Part shown: piece after piece, positions 8,765-17,114 of the stretch
Numbering within the stretch: position 1 is the first letter of the stretch
Layout: the number at the start of each line of letters is the position of its first letter
NCBI GenBank assembly: GCA_017642335.1
Contig: JAGCPF010000063.1
Span: 112,959 to 176,958 of the forward strand
Reading direction: 5' to 3'
From: Fibrobacter sp.
GTDB taxonomy: Bacteria > Fibrobacterota > Fibrobacteria > Fibrobacterales > Fibrobacteraceae
DNA: 64,000 bases
Made by a program: the position numbers and the translations under genes
The notes under the pieces: generated by a model
Databases searched by the model: none
Seen by the model: the letters and a program-made list of their open reading frames with translations, nothing else
What the model was told of the DNA's origin: nothing

Positions 8765-9321
8765 CGGCTGAGCTTCCATTTGAAATAACCCGCAATTTGC
8801 AACGGATGGTAGAACGAACCGTCCGCTATTTTCTTCTGCAGCTCGGTATCGTCAAGTTCGGATGACTCGATGTCTTCGGTACTATCGAAGTGCGTTCCAC
8901 CTTTTTTGATTACGTTGTCTATGAATACCACGTGGAATACGCCACGATGCCTGTCCGGATTCACCGGGTAAGCACCAAGATAGACGACCCCGCTCTCGTC
9001 TCCCGTCTCCCGTCTCTCGTCTAATCCATACCCGCATTCTTCCTGCAACTCTCGAATTGCGGCTTGTTCGGGCGTTTCTCCTTTGTCTATAATACCGGCA
9101 GGGAACTCAAGTGCGATTTTCCCGGTGCCATGACGGTACTGCTCTGTCATGACCCATTTGCCTTCGGCCGTGCGTGCCAAAATAAGCACCCAGTCGGGTT
9201 GCCATAGCGTGTAAAAGTCATCGATGACTTTCCCGTTCGGCAGTTCGCATTTTTCCTTGGCGACTTTCAGCCAGGGGGCGTCCACCAAGTATTCCGTATT
9301 GAGCAATTTCCAAGGCTTCAT
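8755..9321 (-). CDS. Nudix hydrolase, probable ADP-ribose pyrophosphatase
   Basis: A 188-residue Nudix enzyme. The Nudix box is complete (G-x5-E-x7-REL-x-EE-x-G: GIIDKGETPEQAAIRELQEE). An upstream QYRHGTGKIALEFPAG segment is typical of the ADP-sugar pyrophosphatase branch, and a PxxxxDRHRGVFHV stretch follows the box. The start is placed at the ATG at 9321 (MKPWKLLNTEYL); longer in-frame reading adds 50 residues with no family resemblance. The gene overlaps the 3' end of the cyclic-di-GMP gene by ten bases, tail to tail. A short GC-rich stretch near 9000 encodes ERRETGDESG, which looks like a small insertion after the Nudix box. Confidence 0.88.
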   Translation of the reverse strand: MKPWKLLNTEYLVDAPWLKVAKEKCELPNGKVIDDFYTLWQPDWVLILARTAEGKWVMTEQYRHGTGKIALEFPAGIIDKGETPEQAAIRELQEECGYGLDERRETGDESGVVYLGAYPVNPDRHRGVFHVVFIDNVIKKGGTHFDSTEDIESSELDDTELQKKIADGSFYHPLQIAGYFKWKLSRQA

Positions 9322-9501
9322 AAAGGGGAATGTAGTAAATAAGGGGTAAATGTGAGCGTGGTCAAATTGTGACGTTCTCGAAATGGCGAAATTTTCAAAC
9401 AAATTGACATTTTTTCCCGAAAAGGTGACCTCAAACACAACGGCGGGAGAACTTTGCCTAGATGTGGACATTTTTCAAGAAATAAGAGTATTTTATTCGT
9501 T

Positions 9502-10680
9502 ATGAGCGTTTTTGTATTTTATACGGAAGTGAGTATCGGATGCGCATGTGTCCTGATGCTTCTCTTGTATAGTATTAAGCGGCTTCCCACTCCGCAATTG
9601 CGATTCACGCTATTCCACAGGTTGGTGCTGTGGCATATTCTTTATTTCTTTAGCGATGCGCTTTGGGCGCTGGTGAACGATAGCGTCCTTCCGAAAAATA
9701 CGTTCAGCGTTCTGGCTGTGAATTACTCGAATGCGATTATTGCAGCGATTCTGTTCTATAGTTGCTTCATTTATGCAGAAATGAGTACGCGTCCTGAGAT
9801 GACTCGCGTACAAATTCGCCATCTCCAGTCAAGGTTGCGGATTCCGATTTACGTGGAAATTGTGTTGTTGCTCGTCGCATTTTTAGTTGCTCCGGATTTT
9901 TGGCTCGATGAAAATCTAGAACCATGCAACCTTTATTACTTTATCTTGTCGTTCTTGCCGTTTGTCTACATCATGACGGTGACGGTCCGCTGCATTGTCC
10001 GTGGGCTTAAACCGCAGAATCGGCAGAACCTAAAGACATACTTGGTTATAGCGAGCTACACTCCGGGTTGCATTGTTGCAGCCGGGTTACAGATATTCTT
10101 ATCGCTGACAACGCCGGTATTCTGCTTCTGGTGTACCATGATAATCTTGTTTGTCTATCTGAATTCGCAGAACCAACTGATTTCGACGGATCCCCTGACT
10201 TCGCTCAACAACCGTAACCAATTGCAGCGGTATCTGCTCTTGCAGCGGGAAGCGAAAAGTTCCTATGTAATCATGGTGGATATAGACCATTTCAAGCAAA
10301 TTAACGATACCTGTGGACACATGGAGGGCGACAGGGCTCTGGTGCTTATCTCGCGGGCGCTCAAGAATGCCTGTGGCCGATTGAAAATGTCGATATTCCT
10401 GTGCCGCTACGGTGGAGACGAGTTCTTGATGATTGCGCAGACCAAAAAGCCCGATGACGTGCTCAAGGTTGTTCGGGAATGCTTGAAAGAGGAAATCAAG
10501 AACAGGAAGGGTCCGCAGAATTATACACTCGAGGCGAGCATGGGCTATGCCAGCTGGGATGGCCGTGCCGCAACCTTTAGGGATAGCGTTGTCAATGCCG
10601 ACCAGAAAATGTACGAAGACAAGCGCTCTACGATCCAGCCCCTGGATCCCAGCCTCCAGCCTCTAGTTTCTAGCCTCTAG
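9502..10680 (+). CDS. Membrane-bound diguanylate cyclase (GGDEF)
   Basis: A 392-residue protein. About six hydrophobic helices fill residues 1-215, followed by a GGDEF domain with DPLTSLNNRNQL, VDIDHFKQINDTCGHMEGD and an intact RYGGDEF. It should make cyclic-di-GMP in response to a signal sensed in the membrane; the signal is unknown. I see no allosteric RxxD site five residues before GGDEF. The start at 9502 (MSVFVFYTEV) avoids sixteen unlikely residues upstream. The last ~15 codons (TIQPLDPSLQPLVSSL) come from a degenerate CTAG-rich repeat that also supplies the stop codon. Its neighbour at 5756 is the other cyclic-di-GMP gene. Confidence 0.88.
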   Translation: MSVFVFYTEVSIGCACVLMLLLYSIKRLPTPQLRFTLFHRLVLWHILYFFSDALWALVNDSVLPKNTFSVLAVNYSNAIIAAILFYSCFIYAEMSTRPEMTRVQIRHLQSRLRIPIYVEIVLLLVAFLVAPDFWLDENLEPCNLYYFILSFLPFVYIMTVTVRCIVRGLKPQNRQNLKTYLVIASYTPGCIVAAGLQIFLSLTTPVFCFWCTMIILFVYLNSQNQLISTDPLTSLNNRNQLQRYLLLQREAKSSYVIMVDIDHFKQINDTCGHMEGDRALVLISRALKNACGRLKMSIFLCRYGGDEFLMIAQTKKPDDVLKVVRECLKEEIKNRKGPQNYTLEASMGYASWDGRAATFRDSVVNADQKMYEDKRSTIQPLDPSLQPLVSSL

Positions 10681-10698
10681 ATCCTAGCCTCTAAAACC
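10640..10698. repeat. CTAG-rich degenerate repeat at the diguanylate cyclase 3' end
   Basis: Short units of the type CCAGCCTCTAG / TTTCTAGCCTCTAG / ATCCTAGCCTCTAA follow one another across the last codons of the cyclase gene and the gap to the next gene. CTAG occurs four times in about 60 bases although this tetranucleotide is generally scarce in bacterial DNA. Similar stretches occur at 19700-19745 and 30341-30493. Confidence 0.65.
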
Positions 10699-11898
10699 CT
10701 ATCCCTCTAATTTATTTTTCAGGTAGTGCCTTGCGGTCCACGTGAAGTACAGTATGTCGGCGATGATGAGCGCTACGCCGCATGTGAAAAAGACCTGCTT
10801 ATGCATGCCGAAGTGTGCTGCCATCGTGCCGCCCACCAGAATTCCCGCACCGATACCGATGTCCCAACCGCTCAGGTAGGTGCTGTTGGCCGTGCCGCGC
10901 TGGTCGTGCCGGGCGAGGTTCACGCACATGGTCTGGTATCCCGGGAAGATAAGCCCGAGGCTTGTACCGATAAGGAATGCCGCGATAAAGAAGGTCACGG
11001 GCGAGTGGCAGAATGCGAGCATGAAGTAAGCGACGATGTTCAAAGTCATTCCGGTGCCGACGAGGTGTATCAGGTAACCCCTGTCGATAAGCCTGCCTGT
11101 CATGATGCGGTTGAGAATCAGTCCTGCGGCAATGAGCGCGTAGAACCAGCCGGAGCCCCCGATACCGAGTTCCTTGGCATAGAGTGCGATATAGTTGGTG
11201 ACCGGCCCGTAGGCGAACCCGACAAAGATGAAGTTCACGAATTGCGGAACGGCGCGGGTCAAGAAGAAACGGTCGAGCGAAAGCGGCGCGTGCGGCTTCT
11301 TTTCCTTCGGGGCGATTTTCAATGTCTGCACAAGGATGAGGCCGATAATGCAGAGCGCAATCGAAATGACGAATACGATGGTATCGCCGAAGGCCTCGTA
11401 CAGGAACATGCCCGTCATGGGACCGGTGGCGAATGCGAGATTCACGCTGATGCCAAAATAGCCGATGCCTTCGCCACGGCGGCTTGCGGGCAACGAGTCA
11501 ATCGCGACCGTGTTACTTGCCGTGGTGGAAATCCCGAAGAAGAGCCCGTGCGCAAAACGGACGACGGCAAGGATGGCGATGATACTTACCGCCTTGTACC
11601 CGACAAAGCATGCGGTAAAAGCGAAAAACGTCCAGAAGTAGAGCGGCTTGCGGTTGAGCGTGTCGACCAGGAATCCGGCAAAGGGCCTGCAGGCGAGTGC
11701 GCCGATGGTGTAGAGCGAGATGATAATGCCTGCCGTTGCATTGTCTGTCTGGAATTTTTCGATGATGTAGAGCGGAAGAATCGGCAGCAATTGGTAAAAA
11801 CTGAAGAATAGCAAAAAATTCGCGGCTGCGACCTTTACGAAAGTTGCTGTCCAAAGTTTTGAAGGTTGTGTATTCTCAGAAACTATTGAATTCTCCAT
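10699..11898 (-). CDS. Major facilitator superfamily transporter
   Basis: A 399-residue polytopic membrane protein with about twelve hydrophobic helices in two halves. The loop after TM2 carries RPFAGFLVDTLNRKP, the MFS A-motif equivalent, and the second half has a matching NRIMTGRLIDRGY. The centre has a basic cytoplasmic loop (KIAPKEKKPHAPLSLDR). The pattern fits drug- or sugar-efflux MFS proteins (AraJ/YfcJ-like), but the substrate cannot be read from sequence. Start at 11898 (MENSIVSEN) with an AAAGGTG ribosome binding site. It is convergent with the diguanylate cyclase. Confidence 0.85.
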   Translation of the reverse strand: MENSIVSENTQPSKLWTATFVKVAAANFLLFFSFYQLLPILPLYIIEKFQTDNATAGIIISLYTIGALACRPFAGFLVDTLNRKPLYFWTFFAFTACFVGYKAVSIIAILAVVRFAHGLFFGISTTASNTVAIDSLPASRRGEGIGYFGISVNLAFATGPMTGMFLYEAFGDTIVFVISIALCIIGLILVQTLKIAPKEKKPHAPLSLDRFFLTRAVPQFVNFIFVGFAYGPVTNYIALYAKELGIGGSGWFYALIAAGLILNRIMTGRLIDRGYLIHLVGTGMTLNIVAYFMLAFCHSPVTFFIAAFLIGTSLGLIFPGYQTMCVNLARHDQRGTANSTYLSGWDIGIGAGILVGGTMAAHFGMHKQVFFTCGVALIIADILYFTWTARHYLKNKLEG

Positions 11899-12044
11899 CT
11901 TACACCTTTGATTGATAAACAAAAGTTAACAATTAACGGGGCGCAAAAAATGGATGGCGCTCGGTAATGTATGGTTAAAACCTCAAATCACGTTTTTTTT
12001 GTCATTCGGTTTCTTTTGTGAGGAAATATCATATATTAGGGTTT

Positions 12045-14819
12045 ATGAATTTTCTCTCCAAAGGTTTGGGTTTCTTCTTACTTGCTTTTTTGCTGGCATC
12101 GTGTTTTTTCGATGAGACTTCTAGTGGCTCTCCGTCTGGTACAGATACGGTGTTCGAAAAAGATCGTGTGCCTGGCATGGTGCGAGTATTTTCTAGTGGC
12201 AAGAGTACCATTTTAGGGACGAATGAACCGACTGCAAAGGTGGATGAGCGCCCGCAAATGCGTGTCGACTTTACTTACGACTATGCCATTTCCCGCCATG
12301 AGGTTATCTGCAGTGATTTTAACGAGGTGATGAAAGATGTTTCTGGGTTGCAATTGGAATGCGCCCAGGATTCTATGCCTGCATCTAACGTAACTTTCTT
12401 TGACGTTGCTCTTTATGCGAATGCCATGAGCAAAAAGATGGGACTCGATTCTGCCTATGTATTTTCGTCGGCGGAATTTGATGCTGGGAAGCACTGCATG
12501 AACCTGAACGATTTCTCCTTTAGGCCCGATGTCGCCGGCTTTAGGTTGCCTACCGAGGCGGAATGGGTGTTTGCCGCAGAGCAGGTCTGGGATCCGGAAA
12601 GGGGTTGGAATTTCCTGAATTCGGATTATGCCATCCATAAGGTGTGTACATCTGCTGAAAACACTCAGTATTTTTGCGATATGGCTGGAAACGTGTTGGA
12701 GTGGGTGAATGATGGGCGTGCTCTGTATAACGATAGTGCGGTGACGAATTTTGTGGGGGGCGTCGTCAACAGCAATACCGCGGCGGGTGTTGTAAAGGGC
12801 GGTAGTTTCCGCAAGGCTCCCAATGAAATGTTCCTGTACAAAAGAGGCGACGATTATCCTATCGTTTATTCAACCAGAGCTGACTATGTTGGTTTCCGTC
12901 TTGCTTATGGCGCGATTCCCAATGCGACGTTTTTTTCCGAGAATGGCGATGCATCGCTGACACCAATAAAGGTCTTGGTCAATGATGCGGAAATTATGAA
13001 CCTGACGGAATCCTACAAAGCTAAGCTTGCTTTTAGAAACGATGAATCTGGCAACCTGGTCTATGTAAGTTTTTCTGCGAAAGGCGCCAACATTGTTGAA
13101 ATCCCGGATACCATGGAAGTTTACCATCCGGAAATATCTCCTAACGGACAGCGCGTTGCCTTCTGTACGTCTGCGGAGGGCAAATCGGGACATTCATCCA
13201 TCTATGTCCGAGATCTTGACGACTTCAATCACAATCTGGTAAAACTTGATGTACCGGGGGGTGCCGCCATACCAAGGTGGAGAGTGAAGCCCAATGGGGA
13301 TACGGTCATTGTCTATGTGACATCGCCCTATAATAACGATGGCGATCAGTTCTTGCAGGAAAGCACTTGGGAGGTCCCGTTTGCCGATCGCAAATTTGGA
13401 ACGCCAACGAAGTTGTTTGACGGCGCGTATCATGGAGGAGTTTCAGATGACAATCGACTGGCTGTTTCGGGATCGTCTAGACTCCGTGCACGTGAAGAGA
13501 CTTTTAATGAAACCTCTATTGTGGCGATTGATGATATTTGGTATAACCGAGAACAGGCTTGCAATGTATCTTTGTCGAAGGACGGAACCAAACGGACGTT
13601 GTTCTTGGATTTTGGCGGAAGCGTTGGCCGGAGCTTTGTCGGAACCGATTATAAGGTACACGAAGAACTGTTGATTGCTGATAGCGCGGGCAATCTGATC
13701 CAAGCTGTTCCGACTCTTGCAGGATTCCGTTTTGATCATAGCGAATGGGCCGGTGGCATATTGAAGAATTCTGCCAGCAACCTGGTTGTCGTTTCGCTGA
13801 CCAATATCAACGAGGCCCATGAATACATTGCGTTAGTGGACTTGAAGGACAATAGCGTCCATCCCCTTGTTCAGGGGGGCGACCTTTGGCATCCGTGTCT
13901 GTGGGTGCGCCAAGAAAACGCCAGCCATCCGAAGCCGGTTGTTGACAAGGACAGTGCCGGAGCCTATTTCGAGTACGATGCGTCGAATCCGCTGATATTC
14001 TCTTCGGTAGAATTGGCGATGCACATGAAGTCGTTCTGGAAATATTGCGATAAAGTCGAGGCGGTCGCGTTTGGAAGTTCCATGACTTTGGATGCCGTTA
14101 TTGAAACGACCACGGAATCCTTCTTCCTCATGAATATGGGGGTGTCATTAAGCGATGTCCATCTTGCTGAATATTTGCTGAAAAACTATTTCTTGCCGTA
14201 TGCCCCTAATCTTAAGGTTGTTATTGTGGAACTCACGCCAGGCCTGCTTTTTAGATATTATGAAGAAAATACGGGCTGGCTAATTAACCATTCGCCGGGA
14301 CTCATGTACGATATGAATCATTTGTCCAAAGAAACAAAGGAAGAAATTGCCGATTTCAGTTTGGATCAGGAATATCCAAAAGATTTGTTTTCGCAGCAAT
14401 ATCTCCCAAATACGTTCCTGTTGCCGCCAGCGGGTTGGTTAGCGCCCAATATATCCGTGAACGTGTCGGAGATGCATGCTGATATGCAGAATGTCCAAAG
14501 CAGTTTGGATGCTATCAAATCTATAAAACGGATGGCTGATTCTTGTGGCCTTGCCCTTGTTGCTGCGATAACTCCGCGTAACCCGGCATACCGCGAAACG
14601 GAAGCTTATGATGTTTTTGGTCCTTCATGGGATGTGGCTCACGAATTGATACAGGCCGTTGCCGATATGGGAATACTGATTTTTGATGAGTACAAAGATG
14701 GCTTACACGATTACACTGATGTAATGGCAGCAAACGAGTATCATGTGAGTTATCTTGGGGCGATGCAATTCACCGAACGGCTGGATTCCCTGCTGAAAAC
14801 CTTGCCCGTAAAAAAATAA
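12045..14819 (+). CDS. Large lipoprotein of the TIGR02171 type: FGE-sulfatase, propeller-like and SGNH-like regions
   Basis: A 924-residue lipoprotein. The signal peptide ends in LLASC near residue 20. Residues ~60-290 carry a formylglycine-generating-enzyme-like fold: RLPTEAEW, CDMAGNVLEWVNDG, VKGGSFRKAP and YVGFRLAYG are its hallmarks, as in many non-enzymatic relatives. Residues ~320-640 read like a TolB/WD-type beta-propeller (ISPNGQRVAFCTS; AIPRWRVKPNGDTVIVYVTS). The last ~260 residues resemble an SGNH-hydrolase fold, with AFGSSM as block I and a late His in NEYHVSYLG. This three-part design at this length matches the paralogous Fibrobacter family TIGR02171, whose function is, to my knowledge, unknown. 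A GTG at 12018 would add nine residues; the ATG at 12045 gives a cleaner signal peptide. Confidence 0.82.
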   Translation: MNFLSKGLGFFLLAFLLASCFFDETSSGSPSGTDTVFEKDRVPGMVRVFSSGKSTILGTNEPTAKVDERPQMRVDFTYDYAISRHEVICSDFNEVMKDVSGLQLECAQDSMPASNVTFFDVALYANAMSKKMGLDSAYVFSSAEFDAGKHCMNLNDFSFRPDVAGFRLPTEAEWVFAAEQVWDPERGWNFLNSDYAIHKVCTSAENTQYFCDMAGNVLEWVNDGRALYNDSAVTNFVGGVVNSNTAAGVVKGGSFRKAPNEMFLYKRGDDYPIVYSTRADYVGFRLAYGAIPNATFFSENGDASLTPIKVLVNDAEIMNLTESYKAKLAFRNDESGNLVYVSFSAKGANIVEIPDTMEVYHPEISPNGQRVAFCTSAEGKSGHSSIYVRDLDDFNHNLVKLDVPGGAAIPRWRVKPNGDTVIVYVTSPYNNDGDQFLQESTWEVPFADRKFGTPTKLFDGAYHGGVSDDNRLAVSGSSRLRAREETFNETSIVAIDDIWYNREQACNVSLSKDGTKRTLFLDFGGSVGRSFVGTDYKVHEELLIADSAGNLIQAVPTLAGFRFDHSEWAGGILKNSASNLVVVSLTNINEAHEYIALVDLKDNSVHPLVQGGDLWHPCLWVRQENASHPKPVVDKDSAGAYFEYDASNPLIFSSVELAMHMKSFWKYCDKVEAVAFGSSMTLDAVIETTTESFFLMNMGVSLSDVHLAEYLLKNYFLPYAPNLKVVIVELTPGLLFRYYEENTGWLINHSPGLMYDMNHLSKETKEEIADFSLDQEYPKDLFSQQYLPNTFLLPPAGWLAPNISVNVSEMHADMQNVQSSLDAIKSIKRMADSCGLALVAAITPRNPAYRETEAYDVFGPSWDVAHELIQAVADMGILIFDEYKDGLHDYTDVMAANEYHVSYLGAMQFTERLDSLLKTLPVKK

Positions 14820-14824
14820 AATCC

Positions 14825-15985
14825 TTACTTCTTCTCCAGCATCACGATGGTTTCGAGGTGCGGGGTGCCGGGGAACAGGTCGAGCGGCTGCACTTCGCGC
14901 ACGCGGTAGCCGTAACGTTCCCATTCCTTGAGCGAGGCGGGAATCTCGTCGGTGCCGCAGAACACGTGGGCCACGCGGACGGGCTTGCGCATGGCGAGCG
15001 CATGAATCACTCCGGGTTCGCAGCCCTTGCGCGGCGGGTCCAGCAGGATTTTTTCCGGTTCGTTCGGGATGGGGCGCGGGAGCCTGGTTTGAACAAAGTC
15101 CTCGTCGATCTTGCCCGCGACAAAGCGGTAGTTTTTCTTGAGGTACTTGGCCGACGCCTTCGCGCTTTCGATGGAGAGGCCTTCCCATTCCACGCCGAGT
15201 ACGGACTTGGCCGCTTCGCCGAGTGCAAAACTGAAGAGCCCGTAACCGCAGTACAAATCCAGGAAATGGTCTTCCTTGCTGAGCGAGAGCATACGGCTCG
15301 CCGCCTTGATGAGGTTGTGGATCTGGCTCTCGTTAATCTGGCTGAATCCCGTGACCGGATACTTGAGGCTGAATTTCCCGAGGTTGAGACTCAGTTCGCG
15401 CGGGCCGTAGAGCTGCTTGAAGTTGAGGCCGTCTGCCGGGCGCTTCGCTTCCAGGTAATACGCAGATTCGGTGGTGTCCACGTAGGCGTGCGCAGCCGTC
15501 ACATGGAGGGGGGAATCCTTCAGCGCGTCCGAAATCAACTTGAGCTTGCGCACGATGCTCGCGTCAATCTTCTTGATGTTGAAAATGACAACGCGGTACT
15601 TGTACGTGCCGCGGATGATAATCCAGTTGAGCGCGTAGGCGAGCGGCTTGTACGCAGGCGAAATCAATTTCTCAAAAAGGAAATCGTAAATCTTGTTGTG
15701 CTCTTCAGGTTCGAGCATCGATTCCTGACGGTCGAACTGGAGGTTGCCCGGCTCCATGTACACGCGGCGCTTGCTTGTGGTGCGGTAGCCTCGGGAGAGC
15801 GGGCTTGCGATCACCTTCTGCGGGTTGCCCGCGAGGCGGTTCACGTCCCAGAATTCCTGGATGGCGAGGTCCTTGATGCGGAGCTCGTCCTTGTAATCGA
15901 GCATGGCGAGCGATTCGCCGTGGGCGGAATCGGCTTCGCGGGTGTAGTTCGGAATCTGATGGGCGATGGCTTGTTCGAAGAACAT
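14825..15985 (-). CDS. RlmC/RlmD/TrmA-like RNA uracil-5 methyltransferase
   Basis: A 386-residue SAM-dependent RNA methyltransferase of the m5U type. The SAM motif is DLYCGYGLFSFALG. The catalytic half has LLDPPRKGCEPGVI, and the nucleophile region has HVFCGTDEIPASLKEW with a Cys. It ends in the family hallmark DLFPGTPHLETIVML. The usual TRAM domain and the N-terminal four-Cys iron-sulfur site are absent. The Cys context FCG also differs from the usual SCNP, so the RNA target (23S or tRNA) is not settled. The N-terminal ~100 residues are atypical. An AAGAGG ribosome binding site precedes the ATG. Convergent with the TIGR02171-type gene, five bases apart. Confidence 0.82.
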   Translation of the reverse strand: MFFEQAIAHQIPNYTREADSAHGESLAMLDYKDELRIKDLAIQEFWDVNRLAGNPQKVIASPLSRGYRTTSKRRVYMEPGNLQFDRQESMLEPEEHNKIYDFLFEKLISPAYKPLAYALNWIIIRGTYKYRVVIFNIKKIDASIVRKLKLISDALKDSPLHVTAAHAYVDTTESAYYLEAKRPADGLNFKQLYGPRELSLNLGKFSLKYPVTGFSQINESQIHNLIKAASRMLSLSKEDHFLDLYCGYGLFSFALGEAAKSVLGVEWEGLSIESAKASAKYLKKNYRFVAGKIDEDFVQTRLPRPIPNEPEKILLDPPRKGCEPGVIHALAMRKPVRVAHVFCGTDEIPASLKEWERYGYRVREVQPLDLFPGTPHLETIVMLEKK

Positions 15986-16100
15986 GTGAACCTCTTTTTA
16001 CAAGGTCAAATTTAAAAAGTTCCCGGAAAGTTTAAAGTGGATATTTATATTATCTACTGGTAGCCAAAAAATTTTGGCATAAAATGAGTTGGACAATCTT

Positions 16101-16553
16101 ATGAAAACGCCGATTTTCTTGGAACTTGCCGTAATGTTTATGGTAGCCGGATACATTGCTACCGCTGCCGGTAATTCGCAGCAACCTGCGTCTGATTCTG
16201 AAAGTAAAATGGCAGAAGCTCCAAAGGATACATCGGGCGCTCAAGGCCGTTCCTCCGAAAACATTATGGAGGTTGTCAAGGTAAATACCCCGAACCGTTT
16301 GAAGCCTTTGTACAATAATTTCTTGCTGAGAAAGCCGGGTTTTGAAGGTAAGATTTCGGTGAAGTTTAAAATACTCCCAGATGGCAAAGTGGAATCAGGT
16401 GAAATTGTCAGTGCGACTACGAATTTCCCTGAATTTGAAAAGGAAGTGCAGCATGATGTCTTGCAGTGGAAATTTGATGCTGGGAATTATAAAAATTGTA
16501 CCGTTACGATTCCGTTTACGTTCGTCGATGAAGGGCTTGTTAAAAAGGAATAA
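16101..16553 (+). CDS. TonB-like C-terminal domain protein (AgmX/PglI type), exported
   Basis: A 150-residue protein. A hydrophobic N-terminus (MKTPIFLELAVMFMVAGYIA) acts as signal or anchor. A short Ser/Gln/Glu linker follows. The C-terminal ~90 residues have the TonB/AgmX-tail pattern: LYNNFLLRKPGFEGKISVKF, LPDGKVESGEIVSATT, then FEKEVQHDVLQWKF. Such tails sit in the periplasm and often contact outer-membrane partners. No ExbB/ExbD genes are adjacent. Start at the ATG at 16101; a TTG four codons earlier is possible. A decayed gene remnant follows directly. Confidence 0.75.
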   Translation: MKTPIFLELAVMFMVAGYIATAAGNSQQPASDSESKMAEAPKDTSGAQGRSSENIMEVVKVNTPNRLKPLYNNFLLRKPGFEGKISVKFKILPDGKVESGEIVSATTNFPEFEKEVQHDVLQWKFDAGNYKNCTVTIPFTFVDEGLVKKE

Positions 16554-16758
16554 TGATGGTGCTGCAAAAAAATCGGTTTTACTTATTTTAGCTTTGCTGT
16601 GTCGGGTGAGGTTGGTTCGAATTTTGGTGATTTGACGAAATTATCCCAAGACATGTTTGATGTGGTGGGGCTTAAAATGCCTCCCCAGGAAGAGGTGAAA
16701 AAACATCAGAGATGCTCTTGCGTCGTTGGGCGTGAAAATAAAACTCTACGAGCCGTAA
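16554..16758 (+). pseudogene. Remnant of a short secreted protein gene broken by two frameshifts
   Basis: No intact gene is present, but three consecutive coding-like pieces read in shifted frames. The first (about 16566-16610) encodes KKSVLLILALLC, a signal-peptide-like start. The second (about 16599-16700) encodes GEVGSNFGDLTKLSQDMF and continues to PPQEEV. The third, after a run of six A at about 16697-16702, encodes NIRDALASLGVKIKLYEP and a stop at 16756-16758. One base fewer in the A run would join the last two pieces. I do not recognise the parent protein. The remaining ~130 bases up to the tRNA-Gly terminator show nothing I can name. Confidence 0.35.
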
Positions 16759-16889
16759 TATTTGAAAATGATAATCGAGATATGGTGAGTAGAGACTCGA
16801 TAGAAGTAAACGCCCCTCATAATAGGGGAGTAATACAAATTCTTAAAGGTAATTAGTTGTAAAAAGAGCCCTCTTTGAGAAGTAAATAC

Positions 16890-16916
16890 AAAAAAAGACC
16901 CCTCAAAGAGGGGTCT
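16890..16916 (-). terminator. Rho-independent terminator of tRNA-Gly
   Basis: On the minus strand AGACCCCTC, loop TTT, GAGGGGTCT is followed by a run of seven T; it begins four bases beyond the tRNA 3' end. Confidence 0.85.
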
Positions 16917-16919
16917 AAG

Positions 16920-16991
16920 AGCGGCGGACCGGGATCGAACCGGCAACCATTAGCTTGGAAGGCTAAGGCTCTACCATTGAGCTACCGCCGC
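16920..16991 (-). tRNA. tRNA-Gly (anticodon TCC)
   Basis: The acceptor stem GCGGCGG / CCGCCGC is perfect. The anticodon arm is TTAGC-CTTCCAA-GCTAA, giving anticodon TCC. The T arm has GGTTCGATCC. The discriminator base is T, as usual for tRNA-Gly. The 3' CCA is not encoded. Confidence 0.95.
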
Positions 16992-17002
16992 GAGCATGAC
17001 CA

Positions 17003-17008
17003 ATTATA
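17003..17008 (-). promoter_or_regulatory. -10 element of the tRNA-Gly promoter
   Basis: On the minus strand a perfect TATAAT lies about 11 bases before the tRNA 5' end. No convincing -35 is seen at 16-18 bases. Confidence 0.6.
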
Positions 17009-17048
17009 CAAAAATATGCCCGATTTTAAAGGGGTGCCTTGAAAGCTA

Positions 17049-17077
17049 TTGGAGTTTTTTCGAAAAAATGCTATCTT
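17049..17077 (+). promoter_or_regulatory. Promoter of the infC-rpmI-rplT operon
   Basis: TTGGAG (17049-17054), a 17-base spacer and TATCTT (17072-17077) lie about 38 bases before the infC start, leaving only a short leader. Confidence 0.55.
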
Positions 17078-17114
17078 TTGGCCCACGTTAACCATTTTTC
17101 AGAGGTAGCTCAAC

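Noticed and set aside
16599..16856. Open frame of 85 codons from GTG at 16599 as an intact gene
   Set aside because: Its second half loses coding character after the run of six A, where another frame continues plausibly, so I treat the region as a broken gene.
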